Shown in pieces: positions 8,168 through 17,301 of a DNA stretch of 64,000 nucleotides. The notes under the pieces are model-generated. The model did no database searches. It was not told the DNA's origin and saw only the letters and a program-made list of their open reading frames with translations. Position 1 is the first letter of the stretch; each line of letters starts with the position of its first letter. A program made the position numbers and the translations under genes. The DNA is from Clostridiales bacterium (GTDB lineage: Bacteria; Bacillota; Sulfobacillia; CADDZV01), in NCBI GenBank assembly GCA_902812875.1, contig CADDZV010000003.1, positions 35,535 through 99,534 of the forward strand, read 5' to 3'.

Positions 8168-9481
8168 CTATTTCAAAACCGGTGCGAGGGCATCGCGAAG
8201 CGTGGGCGTGCCGATCTCTTGCAACTCGTAGCGAACCCGCAGGGCAGGCTTGTCAATCTTCATAATCCGCCGCAGGTCGATGGGAGTGGCCACGAGCACC
8301 ACTTCGCAGGGCGTGGCAGCAATGGTGGCTTCCAGCTCCCGTACCTGTTCGTGGCTGTAGCCCATAGCCGGCAACAGGTCCGTCAGATGGCTGTACTTCT
8401 GGTACACGCCCCGGATGCTGCCAACCGCGAACGGCCGCGGATCGACGAGTTCGGCACCAAAACGCCGGGCGGCGACGACCCCCGCCCCGTACGTCATGCC
8501 GCCGTGGGTAAGAGTGGGACCGTCCTCGATGACCAGCACCCGCTTTCCGCGGAGACTGGCCGCATCCTCGACAAAAATCGGCGACGCTGCCTCTATGACC
8601 ATGGCACCCGGGTTGATCTCGGCCACGTGCTGCCGGACCAGGGCAACGTTGGCCGGCTCCGCCGTGTCGACCTTGTTGACCACCACGGTGTCAGCCAAGC
8701 GGACATTGACCTCCCCCGGATGATAGGTGACCTCGTGCCCGGGACGGTGCGGGTCCACAACCGTGATATATACATCCGGCTTTATAAATGAAAAGTCGTT
8801 GTTGCCGCCATCCCACAGGATGACATCCGCTTCTTTTTCAGCTGCCCGCAGGATCTTTTCGTAGTCCACCCCCGCGAACACAAGCGTGCCGCGGTCCAAG
8901 TGCGGCTCGTACTCCTCGCGCTCCTCGATCGTGCAATCCTGGGCAGTCAGGTCGTCGTAGGTGGCGAACCGCTGCACCTCCTGCCGTACGAGGTCGCCGT
9001 ACGGCATGGGATGGCGGATTACTGCCACCTTCTTGCCGGCCGCCCGGAGAATGTCGGAGACCCTCCTGGTGGTCTGGCTTTTGCCCGAACCGGTGCGAGC
9101 AGCGCATACCGCTACCACGGGCTTTTCGGATTTCAGCATGGTATGCTCCGGCCCGAGCAGGCGGAAGTCGGCTCCTTCGGCCATCACCAGCGAGGCACGG
9201 TGCATGACGTACTCGTGCGAGATGTCGCTATACGAGAACACCACCTCGTCGATGTGCTCGCGACGTATGATGGCCGCCAGGTCATCCTCCGGCAGGATGG
9301 GTATCCCCTCCGGATAACCCGGACCGGCCAGGGCCGCCGGGTACACACGCCCGTCGATGTCCGGAATCTGGGTGGCGGTGAAAGCCACCACCTGATAGTC
9401 CGGATTGCCGCGGAATACCATGTTGAAATTGTGGAAGTCTCTTCCAGCCGCACCCATGATAATGACGCGCTTTTTCGCCAA
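8168..9481 (-). CDS. COG2403-type GTPase, cyclic 2,3-diphosphoglycerate synthetase-like (paralogue 2)
   Basis: 437 residues, collinear with the protein at 4846-6243 along its whole length and identical at most positions by eye: IIMGAAGRDFHNFN at residues 7-20, Walker A AARTGSGKS at 127-135, DGGNND near 224-229, NKVD at 269-272. The TTG at 9481 is preferred because GGGGGAGGAG precedes it and the protein then begins AKKRVIIMG, matching the domain start. It follows ornithine carbamoyltransferase and carbamate kinase, which suggests work linked to carbamoyl phosphate or another acyl phosphate; that is inference from context only. The paralogue pair may reflect a duplication that enclosed the dedA and HD-GYP genes. 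Confidence 0.87.
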   Translation of the reverse strand: MAKKRVIIMGAAGRDFHNFNMVFRGNPDYQVVAFTATQIPDIDGRVYPAALAGPGYPEGIPILPEDDLAAIIRREHIDEVVFSYSDISHEYVMHRASLVMAEGADFRLLGPEHTMLKSEKPVVAVCAARTGSGKSQTTRRVSDILRAAGKKVAVIRHPMPYGDLVRQEVQRFATYDDLTAQDCTIEEREEYEPHLDRGTLVFAGVDYEKILRAAEKEADVILWDGGNNDFSFIKPDVYITVVDPHRPGHEVTYHPGEVNVRLADTVVVNKVDTAEPANVALVRQHVAEINPGAMVIEAASPIFVEDAASLRGKRVLVIEDGPTLTHGGMTYGAGVVAARRFGAELVDPRPFAVGSIRGVYQKYSHLTDLLPAMGYSHEQVRELEATIAATPCEVVLVATPIDLRRIMKIDKPALRVRYELQEIGTPTLRDALAPVLK

Positions 9482-9557
9482 TGCTGTCTCCTCCCCCAAA
9501 TGCTTTCCTCTATGCCGATGCGGGGCGAGGGCCACGCCTCTGCCCCCGCCGTACGGT

Positions 9558-10490
9558 CTACATCACCAACGCGAGAATCGCCTTTTGAACATGAAGCCTG
9601 TTCTCGGCCTGGTCCCACACGACGGACTGCGGCCCGTCGATCACCTCGTCCGTAACCTCTTCGCCCCGGTGTGCCGGCAGGCAGTGCATGAAGAGCGCCT
9701 GCGGTCCGGCCGCATTCATGAGTGCCTGGTTCACCTGGTATGGCCGCAGACTGGCCGCCTTGCGGTCATGTTCCGCTTCCTCGCCCATGGAAGCCCAGAC
9801 GTCCGTGTACACCACGTCCGCCCCCCGCACCGCTGCCATGGGGTCGTGCACGATATCCACCGAGCCACCAGTCAGGGCAGCATCCTCCTGGGCCCAGCGG
9901 ACCACATCGTCGTTCGGTTCGAACCCGGGCGGCGTGGCGACCACCACGTGCATGCCCGCCTTGGCACCACCCAGCATGAGCGAATGGGCCATATTGTTGC
10001 CGTCGCCCACGTAAACCAGGCGGAGCCCCTCCAGGCGGCCCTTTTTCTCGCTGATGGTGAAGAGGTCCGACAGCGCCTGGCAGGGATGCAACAGGTCGGT
10101 AAGCCCGTTGATCACCGGGATGGTGGCGTAGCGAGCCAGTTCCACCACGTCGGCATGGGCAAAGGTCCTGATCATGATGCCGTCCAGGTAGCGCGACAAA
10201 ACGCGGGCCGTATCGGCGATACTTTCGCCCCGCTTTAGCTGCATGTCCTGGGCGCTCAGGAATATCGCCTGCCCGCCCAGCTGGTACATCGCCACCTGGA
10301 AAGACAGGCGCGTACGCGTAGACGGTTTATGGAAAATCATGCCCAGGGTCTTTCCGACCAGCGGCGTAAACACCCCGCCGGCCTTTTGGTGCATCTTCAG
10401 CCACCGTGCGGTCTCCAGAATCTGCATAACCTCTTCCCGCGAGAGATCGTGGATGGAGACTAGATCCTTCCCCCGCATATCAACTGCCAT
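9558..10490 (-). CDS. argF: ornithine carbamoyltransferase
   Basis: 310 residues, normal length. The carbamoyl phosphate site STRTR is at 57-61, HPCQ at 135-138, and the ornithine loop HCLPAHRGEE at 269-278. The enzyme makes citrulline from ornithine and carbamoyl phosphate, or runs the reverse phosphorolysis in catabolic settings. It is 11 bases downstream of carbamate kinase, an arrangement typical of arginine or carbamoyl-compound fermentation (carbamoyl phosphate plus ADP gives ATP). No arginine deiminase gene is in the window and no other arginine biosynthesis gene adjoins, so whether it is anabolic (ArgF) or catabolic (ArcB-like) cannot be settled. Confidence 0.93.
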   Translation of the reverse strand: MAVDMRGKDLVSIHDLSREEVMQILETARWLKMHQKAGGVFTPLVGKTLGMIFHKPSTRTRLSFQVAMYQLGGQAIFLSAQDMQLKRGESIADTARVLSRYLDGIMIRTFAHADVVELARYATIPVINGLTDLLHPCQALSDLFTISEKKGRLEGLRLVYVGDGNNMAHSLMLGGAKAGMHVVVATPPGFEPNDDVVRWAQEDAALTGGSVDIVHDPMAAVRGADVVYTDVWASMGEEAEHDRKAASLRPYQVNQALMNAAGPQALFMHCLPAHRGEEVTDEVIDGPQSVVWDQAENRLHVQKAILALVM

Positions 10491-10501
10491 AGACTTCCCC
10501 C

Positions 10502-11470
10502 CTATCCATTTGACTCATCCGGCACGATCCTGGTGCCTGCCCGCCCCTCCAGGGCAGCGATGCCGGCTCCCAGGGCCGCAATCACGGCCTCCCGGCCGCC
10601 TGCCTCCAAGAAACGAATGGCCGCCTGAATCTTGGGCGCCATGCTCCCCACCCCGAAATGTCCCGCCGCCAGGTAAGCCTTGGCCTCGCTTACCGTGAGC
10701 TGCGCGAGCTCCATTTCGTTTGGCTGGCCATAGAAAAGTTTGACGCGTGGAACATCCGTGAGGATGAGAAAATAACCGGCCCGGACGTCGGCCGCAAGCC
10801 GCTGGCCGGCCAGGTCCTTGTCGATCACTCCCTCCACCCCCACCAGGGTGCCGTCGCGCACCACCACCGGCACGCCGCCACCACCCGACGCCACCACGAC
10901 CACACCGGCATCCACAAGCCGTTCGATGGCGGCTGCTTCCACAATCGCCAGGGGATCGGGCGAAGCGACCACCCGGCGCCAGCCTTTGTCAGTCTTTTTC
11001 ATGGTCCAACCCCGCTCAGTTTTAAGCCGCTCGGCCTCCTCTTCCGGGTAAAAACGGCCCACGGGCTTGGTAGGGTTGGAAAACGCCGGATCGTGCGGGT
11101 CCACCATCACCTGCGTGATGATCGCGGCCACCGGCCGCGGGACCCCCCGGGCAGCCAAGGCACTGCCGAGGGCTTGGGCGATCATGTAGCCGAGCATACC
11201 CTGGCTTTCGGCCCCGCAGATGTCCAAGGGCATGGGCGGCACCGTGTGCTGGGCCTCCTCGTTCTGCAAAAGGATGTTGCCGACCTGGGGCCCGTTGCCA
11301 TGCGTGACCACCACCCGCCAGCCAGCCGCCACCAGGTTGGCGATTTCGAAGGCAGTGGTGCGGACGTTTGCCATCTGTTCGGCGGCCGTGCCGCGCTGGC
11401 CGGCCTGGAGGATGGCATTGCCTCCAAGGGCGACCACTACCGTATCCGCCCGGCTTTCGTATCGGTCCAA
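10502..11470 (-). CDS. arcC: carbamate kinase
   Basis: About 322 residues of the amino acid kinase fold. Family motifs: VVALGGNAI near the N-terminus, THGNGPQVG, CGAESQGMLGY and SGGGGVPVV. It transfers phosphate from carbamoyl phosphate to ADP, giving ATP and carbamate (CO2 and ammonia). The TTG at 11470 is chosen since GGGGGG lies upstream and the longer frame adds an unconserved 20-residue leader overlapping the radical SAM gene. With the adjacent carbamoyltransferase it forms a substrate-level phosphorylation pair. Starts 3 bases after the radical SAM gene ends, so translation is probably coupled. Confidence 0.92.
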   Translation of the reverse strand: MDRYESRADTVVVALGGNAILQAGQRGTAAEQMANVRTTAFEIANLVAAGWRVVVTHGNGPQVGNILLQNEEAQHTVPPMPLDICGAESQGMLGYMIAQALGSALAARGVPRPVAAIITQVMVDPHDPAFSNPTKPVGRFYPEEEAERLKTERGWTMKKTDKGWRRVVASPDPLAIVEAAAIERLVDAGVVVVASGGGGVPVVVRDGTLVGVEGVIDKDLAGQRLAADVRAGYFLILTDVPRVKLFYGQPNEMELAQLTVSEAKAYLAAGHFGVGSMAPKIQAAIRFLEAGGREAVIAALGAGIAALEGRAGTRIVPDESNG

Positions 11471-11472
11471 GC

Positions 11473-12525
11473 TTAAATCCCCCCGATTTCTCCCCTGATA
11501 GGGCCCCTCACCGGTATTTCCAGGCCGCACTGGCTACACCGGCCACCCTCCAGGGCCTGGACGTGAATGTCATAGCCATCGCGTGCGATCAGTACCGCAC
11601 CGCAGCGCGGACAAATCGTATCTTCGCCCCCTGCTCCAAAAAGGTTGCCCAGGTACACATAGTGCAGAAACCGCCGGGCAACGTCCCTGGCTTTTTCCAT
11701 GGTCGTCCGCGGGGTGGCTGGGCGGTCCCTCATCAAGTAGTCCGGGTGGAAACGGGTAAGATGCAGGGGAATATCTGGTGAAATACTCGCAAGCCAACGG
11801 GCCAGTGCCTCAATCTCCTCTTCGCTGTCGTTGAGGCCAGTCACAAGGAGTGTGGTCACTTCGACGTGTTGGCCGGCCCGGTAGATCGCCTCCACTGTGC
11901 GGAGCACAGGCTCGAGGCGCCCCGAGACGACCTTCTTGTAATAGGCCGGATCAAACGATTTGACGTCGACGTTGAACGCGTCCATCCAGGGCAAGAGGGC
12001 GGCCAGGGGATCCGGTTCGATATAGCCGTTCGTGATCATGGCGTTCACAAGCCCGTGCCGGTGAGCCTCGCGGGCGGTATCGAGCACGAACTCGTACCAG
12101 ATGGTGGGCTCGGAATACGTGTACGCGAGGCCGACACAACCCCGGCGCCGCACCTGCAACGCGAGCTCCACCGCCTCTTGCGGCGTGATCACACCGGTGC
12201 GGGCTGGCACCTGCGATATCTCCCAGTTCTGGCAAAACCGGCAACGCAGGTTGCACCCGGCCGTGCCCATCGAAAGAAGGTATGAGCCGGGATAAAAGTG
12301 GAAAAGCGGCTTTTTCTCCACCGGATCGAGGTGGATGGCGGCCACCCGCCCGTATCCTTCCAGAACAAGCTGCCCATCCACGTTGCGCCGTACCCGGCAC
12401 ACCCCGGTGCGGCCCGGTGGAATCACGCACTGGTGCGGGCACAACCGGCAGCGCACACGGCCGCCGGCCATCGCCTCCCAGTACATGGGCGTACGCACAG
12501 TACCCGGCTGTTCAGGACTCCTCAT
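11473..12525 (-). CDS. amrS: AmmeMemoRadiSam system radical SAM enzyme (AmrS, PflA-like)
   Basis: 350 residues. The radical SAM cluster motif CNLRCRFC (Cys 91, 95, 98) follows GTAG as in activase-type enzymes. An N-terminal cysteine set (C26, C29, C33, C43) and a C-terminal CPRC/CSQC pair suggest additional metal sites. The AmmeMemoRadiSam trio (AMMECR1, MEMO/dioxygenase fold, radical SAM) is widely conserved in anaerobes and archaea; its substrate is not established to my knowledge. The ATG at 12525 lies inside the end of the upstream fusion gene (14-base overlap), a strong sign of coupled translation and shared function. Confidence 0.92.
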   Translation of the reverse strand: MRSPEQPGTVRTPMYWEAMAGGRVRCRLCPHQCVIPPGRTGVCRVRRNVDGQLVLEGYGRVAAIHLDPVEKKPLFHFYPGSYLLSMGTAGCNLRCRFCQNWEISQVPARTGVITPQEAVELALQVRRRGCVGLAYTYSEPTIWYEFVLDTAREAHRHGLVNAMITNGYIEPDPLAALLPWMDAFNVDVKSFDPAYYKKVVSGRLEPVLRTVEAIYRAGQHVEVTTLLVTGLNDSEEEIEALARWLASISPDIPLHLTRFHPDYLMRDRPATPRTTMEKARDVARRFLHYVYLGNLFGAGGEDTICPRCGAVLIARDGYDIHVQALEGGRCSQCGLEIPVRGPIRGEIGGI

Positions 12526-13936
12526 AACGCTCCACGGTGAACCGGTACAACTCTACGTCTTTGTCTGTCCGTGGTATCCCGGCCTTTTCCTTTGCGATCG
12601 CCACCTGCTCTTCCACGGTGTCAATCCCTTCGAGATCCGGCAGCAGAAGGCCCTGCCGCCCTCCTTTGCGGACCAGCACACCGTAACGGTGCGGATCGAG
12701 ATCGTCGGGACTGTCCACCCGTTCGAGCGGGCTCAAGATGTCGACGGAATACGTGAGGTCAGGCAACTCGCCCTTGGTGACCGGCCGGAAGCGCGGATCC
12801 TCGGTGCCAGCCGCAATGGCATTGTAGATGATCTCTTCGGCGATGCTGTCACGGGTAGGGGCAATGGTGCCGATGCAGCCCCTCAACACACCGTATTCGT
12901 GCAGGGTCACAAAGACGCCGGCCCGCCCCTGCAGGCAGGCGGCCGGATTCTCCGGTACCGGTATGATCCTGCCCTCCCGGACGTAGGTCTCGAGGCTTCG
13001 CCGCGCCAGATTGGTCACGTCGGTGGCACAGCTGACGTCTTCCGGTTCCGCCAGCCCGGGTACCATCAATGCCGGTCCTTTCCACCCGCCTGCAGCGGCT
13101 AACCCACTTCCGCCCGGCTTAGTTTCTTCTTCGGCCGGTGCGGGCGTAAAGACAGCCACGGCGTATCCAACCCCAAAGGGACCTTCGTATGAAAGCACCT
13201 CGCACTGCGGGTGCAGGCCCTCAACCGCGCCCATGGCCAGGCAGAGGGGATCAAGGCCGCAGTACCCGGCCCGGGCCTCGAGCCGCGGGTCGATGTGTAG
13301 CAGGCGCCGGCCGTCCCCTTCCCGCATGGCTGCGACCACCAGCGCATCGAAGTCCTTGCCGGCCGGGTCGTACCCGGCCGGGGCACCAGGCGTCAACCGG
13401 TGCGACAAATCCCCGGACGCCAAAACCACTCCCCGCAGGTCCAGATCTTCCAGGGCTTCGCGGACCACCCGGCCGAGCCGGAAATAATCGACGTGGGAAG
13501 CCTTGCCAAGGGTAATAGAAACCAACGGGGCACTGACCCCGGCAGCACGCAGGTAGTAAAGCGGTACCAGGGCCGCGTAAGACAACCGGTCTTCGGTGCC
13601 TTCGCGGCCGATGACGGGCAGGTCCGCCTCGCGGGCCCCGTCCACGATGCGGTTGGCCAGCTTCTGGTGGGAAGGCCACCGGAAAGAAAGGTCGGGATAG
13701 TTGAACTCACGAAAATCGCCTTCGAGCACCGGTGCCTTGTGCACCATAATCCCCTGGCGGGAATATTCCCCGTGCGGATCGCACAACACAATCACGTCTG
13801 GTGCGATGTCTTTCATACGGCGTGCCAGCGCCGCCAGAGCTTCTTGCGTCTGGCGGGCTTTTTGCCCTTCTTCTCTCCCGATCTCGGGTACGATGATTGG
13901 TGGGTGTGGTGAAAGCCCTGCCAGAACTACTCCCAT
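12512..13936 (-). CDS. fusion of class III extradiol dioxygenase-like (MEMO/LigB fold) and AMMECR1 domains
   Basis: 474 residues. Residues 1-270 match the LigB/MEMO fold: LSPHPPIIVPEIG at 7-19 and LASGDLSHRL in the middle carry the histidines that bind metal in true dioxygenases. Residues about 310-474 form an AMMECR1 domain with GVFVTLHEYGVLRGCIG, including the invariant LRGCIG. In many genomes these are separate genes; here they are fused, which supports direct cooperation. The ATG at 13936 follows AAGGGGG; the longer frame upstream lacks conservation. It is the first gene of the run that continues into amrS, arcC, argF and the COG2403 genes. The reaction is unknown. Confidence 0.9.
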   Translation of the reverse strand: MGVVLAGLSPHPPIIVPEIGREEGQKARQTQEALAALARRMKDIAPDVIVLCDPHGEYSRQGIMVHKAPVLEGDFREFNYPDLSFRWPSHQKLANRIVDGAREADLPVIGREGTEDRLSYAALVPLYYLRAAGVSAPLVSITLGKASHVDYFRLGRVVREALEDLDLRGVVLASGDLSHRLTPGAPAGYDPAGKDFDALVVAAMREGDGRRLLHIDPRLEARAGYCGLDPLCLAMGAVEGLHPQCEVLSYEGPFGVGYAVAVFTPAPAEEETKPGGSGLAAAGGWKGPALMVPGLAEPEDVSCATDVTNLARRSLETYVREGRIIPVPENPAACLQGRAGVFVTLHEYGVLRGCIGTIAPTRDSIAEEIIYNAIAAGTEDPRFRPVTKGELPDLTYSVDILSPLERVDSPDDLDPHRYGVLVRKGGRQGLLLPDLEGIDTVEEQVAIAKEKAGIPRTDKDVELYRFTVERYEES

Positions 13937-14085
13937 GGCACGAACCCCCTTCAGCCGGTATCGCCATTCCACCGGCCACTGCCGGCATCTCCCGATAGGT
14001 TTTGCCGCCACGCTACTGTGCATTACACTAGCAGTCCAACGGGAGAGAGTCACCCGGTCGGAGGCATTTATGCAGAACTGATTAG

Positions 14086-14091
14086 ATTATA
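14086..14091 (-). promoter_or_regulatory. -10 element (TATAAT) before the AMMECR1-fusion operon
   Basis: A perfect TATAAT on the minus strand, about 150 bases upstream of the fusion gene, between it and the chemotaxis-gene terminator. The -35 position (TAGTCT) is poor. The leader from here to 13937 shows no riboswitch family I recognise. Confidence 0.4.
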
Positions 14092-14131
14092 CCTGTAGAC
14101 CGCCCACCAGACTACACGTTTGGGGTCCAAG

Positions 14132-14153
14132 AAAAAAGCCCTCTCGCGAGGGC
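14132..14153 (-). terminator. rho-independent terminator after the chemotaxis protein gene
   Basis: Perfect 6-base stem GCCCTC/GAGGGC with a four-base loop, followed on the minus strand by six T. It lies 64 bases after the stop of the methyl-accepting chemotaxis gene and isolates it from the AMMECR1 operon. Confidence 0.85.
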
Positions 14154-14216
14154 AGGTTGGAAAGAGATTTGGGCGCTTCCGGTCTTCCCGAAAGCCTTCT
14201 TTATCGTGTGCCGTGG

Positions 14217-15374
14217 TCAGCCGGCTGCGAAACGCGACATGAGCTCACCCAGGGTTCCTTTGAGCTTGGAAGCAGCCTCCTGAGTGTCTTTGGCCATGGC
14301 GGCGAACTGGGCCACCGCCCGCGAGAACCAGTCGGCGGCGGCCAGCTCGTCCAGTGTCTGGGTATTTTGCTCCGAAATCGCCGTGGCATCCTGGATCGCC
14401 TGCACCACGTCCCGGATGTGGTCCGCATTCCCCCGGGCATGAGCCGAGACCTCCGCAATGTTTTGCCCGAGCTGTCCGGCCGTGGCCGTAATCTCCTCCA
14501 GGGCCTGTCCGGCCGCGGCAGCGAGACTGTAGCCGCGCTGCACGACGTCCCGCCCCTGTTCCATCCCGGCCACCGCCGCCTTGGTTTCCTTGTTGATGGT
14601 CTCGATCAGACCCTCGACCTCCTTGGCGGCACGGTCCGATTTTTCCGCCAGTTTTCGCACCTCTTCGGCCACCACCGCGAACCCACGCCCGTTTTCACCC
14701 GCGCGGGCAGCCTCGATGGCCGCGTTCAAGGCCAAAAGGTTCGTCTGCTCCGCGATATCACGAATGGTCAGGATGATCGCGCCGATTTCTTGCGACCGCT
14801 GTCCGAGTTGGCGTATCTGGTCCGCCACCTGGAAGACCGCCCCACGCACCTGTTCCATCTCGGCCAAGGTGTCGGCCACGGCTTTTTTACCGCGGCCAGC
14901 AGTGGCCAGCATCTGCGTAGCTCCCTGCGACATGACTTCGGCGTTCGCAGCCACCGCGGCCGTAGCCGCCGCCATCTCGTCCGCCAGCTCTTTCAGGGCG
15001 ATAAACTGCCTGGCCTGCTCCTTGCCCCCGGCCGCCACCCCCGTGAGGGCATCGTTCACCCGTCCCACCATTTCTTTGATCGTGGCGACCGCCGCCACGA
15101 GCCCCGCGGCCCCTTCCTCAATGCGGCGGCTGATCGCGGCCAGATCCTGGAATTGACGCGAAGTTCCGGTGTCTCTGGCCGAAAGCCGTGTGAGCGCTTC
15201 CGACTGCTCTTTCAGCTGGGCCTGGAGCCGTTCATGCAGGGTCTGGAATTCCGCCTGGCGAGCCGCGAAGGCTTTCTCCTTCTCCCGGTGCACCCGTGCC
15301 GCCCGCCGCGAAACCCAAAAGCCGCCCAACACAGCGCCGATTACCAGCGAAACTGCTGCCACCGCGTATATCAC
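14217..15374 (-). CDS. methyl-accepting chemotaxis protein with one membrane segment and no external sensor
   Basis: About 385 residues: a single N-terminal hydrophobic segment (residues 3-25), a charged coiled-coil stretch, then the signalling hairpin with the highly conserved tip around [19 protein letters not shown]. No periplasmic sensing domain and no clear HAMP domain are visible, so any signal must come from the cytoplasm or the membrane. The GTG at 15374 is preferred (GGATGAGG just upstream); the frame is open to 15515 but that leader is not conserved-looking. Family members control CheA kinase. No other che gene is in the window. A strong terminator follows. Confidence 0.87.
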   Translation of the reverse strand: MIYAVAAVSLVIGAVLGGFWVSRRAARVHREKEKAFAARQAEFQTLHERLQAQLKEQSEALTRLSARDTGTSRQFQDLAAISRRIEEGAAGLVAAVATIKEMVGRVNDALTGVAAGGKEQARQFIALKELADEMAAATAAVAANAEVMSQGATQMLATAGRGKKAVADTLAEMEQVRGAVFQVADQIRQLGQRSQEIGAIILTIRDIAEQTNLLALNAAIEAARAGENGRGFAVVAEEVRKLAEKSDRAAKEVEGLIETINKETKAAVAGMEQGRDVVQRGYSLAAAAGQALEEITATAGQLGQNIAEVSAHARGNADHIRDVVQAIQDATAISEQNTQTLDELAAADWFSRAVAQFAAMAKDTQEAASKLKGTLGELMSRFAAG

Positions 15375-15511
15375 GCTCGCCTCATCCTTTCGGCCAAGAA
15401 ATGCCGGGTAGATGCCAACGCGGGTCGAAAACGCTGCCTTGGTGGAAAACCGCAGGCTGAAGGCATGTCCCCCTTTTTGAAACGGAAAACCGGGGACAAA
15501 ATTTAACAGTA

Positions 15512-16303
15512 TCAATGTGGTCCTGGCACCGGTTCCTGGCCCTCACGGAGAAAATCGAGCACGCCAAGATAGATCGCCCAGGCCAGCTTGTCCTGGTACG
15601 CCCGGTCCTGGAGCAGCATCGCTTCGCGGGGGTTAGATATGAACCCGACCTCGATGGTCACCGCCGGCATGGTGACGTATTTGAGCACGTACTGGTCGTA
15701 GAGTGGCAACGGCATGCGGCGGGTGTTTTCCGCCACCCGGCTCACCGCCGACTGAATGGCCAAAGCCAGCCGGCGGCTGTCCGGATTGGGGTTGGGATTG
15801 AAAAACACCTGGGCACCCGCCCAGGCGGAGCCGCTGGCACCATTGACGTGGATGCTGAGATAGACGTCCGCCTTGGCGTCATTGGCGATCTTGACGCGTT
15901 GGCTGAGATCCCGTGCCTTGCGGGTGCGAAGGCTCGGGTCGCCCTGATCGGCCAGGTCGGTGTCCGTGGTACGGGTATAAATCACGGTCGCCCCCGCGTT
16001 GCTGAGAAGACTGCCAAGCCGCAGCCCGATCGCCAGGTTGATGTCTTTCTCGAGCACATCGCCCCGGTTGGCGCCGGGATCAGGGCCGCCATGTCCAGGA
16101 TCGATAACGACGACGCGGTTTTGCACCAGGGCAGAGGTCTGCAAAGCTGGTTTCACGACATGCCAGGCCACAAGAGCGGCCGCCCCCACGAGCACAAGCA
16201 ACATAAGAGCGGCCAGATGCCGGCGCCGCAACACCATGACCCTGGGACGGCGCCACCGGGGCCGCGGAAGAGGAGACACGAAAAGCCGCGCGTGCGCGCG
16301 CAC
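15512..16303 (-). CDS. cwlD: N-acetylmuramoyl-L-alanine amidase (CwlD-type)
   Basis: About 263 residues: an Arg-rich start, one membrane anchor ([18 protein letters not shown]) and an Amidase_3 catalytic domain with zinc ligands in DPGHGG, the Glu of LEKDINL, SIHVN and the catalytic Glu of TIEVGFISN. It cuts the amide between muramic acid and L-Ala. In spore formers CwlD prepares muramic-delta-lactam in the spore cortex, and its position just after rplM-rpsI matches cwlD of Bacillus. The GTG at 16303 sits six bases after GAGGGGGG; an ATG at 16309 is the other choice. Separated from rpsI by a terminator. Confidence 0.88.
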   Translation of the reverse strand: MRAHARLFVSPLPRPRWRRPRVMVLRRRHLAALMLLVLVGAAALVAWHVVKPALQTSALVQNRVVVIDPGHGGPDPGANRGDVLEKDINLAIGLRLGSLLSNAGATVIYTRTTDTDLADQGDPSLRTRKARDLSQRVKIANDAKADVYLSIHVNGASGSAWAGAQVFFNPNPNPDSRRLALAIQSAVSRVAENTRRMPLPLYDQYVLKYVTMPAVTIEVGFISNPREAMLLQDRAYQDKLAWAIYLGVLDFLREGQEPVPGPH

Positions 16304-16340
16304 AGCCATCCCCCCTCGGCGGTAAAGACGGGCCCCAAAC

Positions 16341-16374
16341 AAAAAACCTTCCCACGCAAAACATATGGGAAGGT
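16341..16374 (-). terminator. rho-independent terminator after rpsI
   Basis: Perfect 9-base stem ACCTTCCCA/TGGGAAGGT with an 11-base loop followed on the minus strand by a run of T. It closes the ribosomal protein superoperon. Confidence 0.88.
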
Positions 16375-16399
16375 AACCAGTCCGTATGAAAGTAGCAGA

Positions 16400-16792
16400 T
16401 TAACGCTTGCTGAACTGCGGTGCCTTGCGAGCTTTTTTCAAACCGTACTTCCGTCTTTCCTTCATCCGCGGGTCCCGGGTCAAAAACCCGCCCGCCTTGA
16501 GCGCCGGCCGCAGGCCACTGTCGTAGTTGAGAAGAGCCCGGGCGACTCCGTGCCGGATGGCACCCGCTTGGCCGCTGATGCCGCCTCCGACCACGTTCAC
16601 CACGACATCGAATTTGTCGGCGCCGCCGGCCACCTCAAGCGGTTGCAGGGCTGCCTTGCGGAGAAGCTCCGTGGGCAAATACTCGTTGATGTCACGATTG
16701 TTAATGACGACCCGCCCCGACCCCGGGAAAAGCCGGACACGGGCCACACTGGTTTTGCGTCTTCCAGTACCACGATAAGCCAGATCAGGCAT
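16400..16792 (-). CDS. rpsI: 30S ribosomal protein S9
   Basis: 130 residues, standard length. It has [16 protein letters not shown] at the N-terminus and the conserved C-terminal tail [12 protein letters not shown], whose final Arg contacts P-site tRNA. GGGAGG precedes the ATG. It lies 15 bases after rplM in the usual L13-S9 pair and is followed by a strong terminator. Confidence 0.97.
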   Translation of the reverse strand: MPDLAYRGTGRRKTSVARVRLFPGSGRVVINNRDINEYLPTELLRKAALQPLEVAGGADKFDVVVNVVGGGISGQAGAIRHGVARALLNYDSGLRPALKAGGFLTRDPRMKERRKYGLKKARKAPQFSKR

Positions 16793-16807
16793 GTGCCATC
16801 CTCCCGA

Positions 16808-17239
16808 TTATTGATTGACTAGCCGCGGTTTCTGTGCCTGGTGTGGGTGCTCCGGCCCCGCATACACCTTGAGATGCCGGTGAAGCGAACGGCCCAGCCG
16901 ATTATGCGGCAACATACCGAAAACCGCATGTTCGACGACGCGCTCCGGCCGCTTTGCAATCAGCTCGCGGAAGGTTTGCACTTTCAGGCCGCCCGGGTAC
17001 CCGCTGAAATGATAATACTTTTTTTGGTCTGCCTTGCGACCGGTAAGCACAACCTTGGCAGCGTTTACGACGATGACGTTGTCGCCACAATCAGTCCCGG
17101 GGGTATAGGTAGGTTTATGCTTGCCACGTATAATGGAAGCCGCCAGGGCTGCCACCTTTCCGAGCGGCTGCCCCTGTGCGTCAATGACAAACCATTCGTG
17201 TTTGATATCCGCGGGCCGTGCCATGTAGGTCTTTTGCAC
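16808..17239 (-). CDS. rplM: 50S ribosomal protein L13
   Basis: 143 residues. The conserved MLPHNRLGR and LKVYAGPEHPHQAQ motifs identify L13, an early-assembly protein on 23S rRNA. The GTG at 17239 is set by GGGGAGGGG immediately upstream and gives the family's usual length; the frame is open eight codons further. A good promoter with a very short leader (about 27 bases) precedes it, so there is no room for an L13 autoregulatory leader. Confidence 0.95.
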   Translation of the reverse strand: MQKTYMARPADIKHEWFVIDAQGQPLGKVAALAASIIRGKHKPTYTPGTDCGDNVIVVNAAKVVLTGRKADQKKYYHFSGYPGGLKVQTFRELIAKRPERVVEHAVFGMLPHNRLGRSLHRHLKVYAGPEHPHQAQKPRLVNQ

Positions 17240-17272
17240 GTGCCACCCCTCCCCAAAAGTCAAGCATCGTTG

Positions 17273-17301
17273 ATTTTATCGGACCAGTCCTGGAGTGTCA
17301 A
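17273..17301 (-). promoter_or_regulatory. promoter of rplM-rpsI
   Basis: TTGACA, 17-base spacer, TAAAAT on the minus strand. The -35 box overlaps the truA stop codon. It allows L13-S9 expression independent of the upstream superoperon. Confidence 0.8.

Noticed and set aside
13937..14085. Riboswitch (c-di-GMP, cobalamin, guanidine) in the AMMECR1-fusion leader
   Set aside because: Some fragments look suggestive (GGCAAAACC, CAGTGGCC), but the required core elements of these families are not in the right order.
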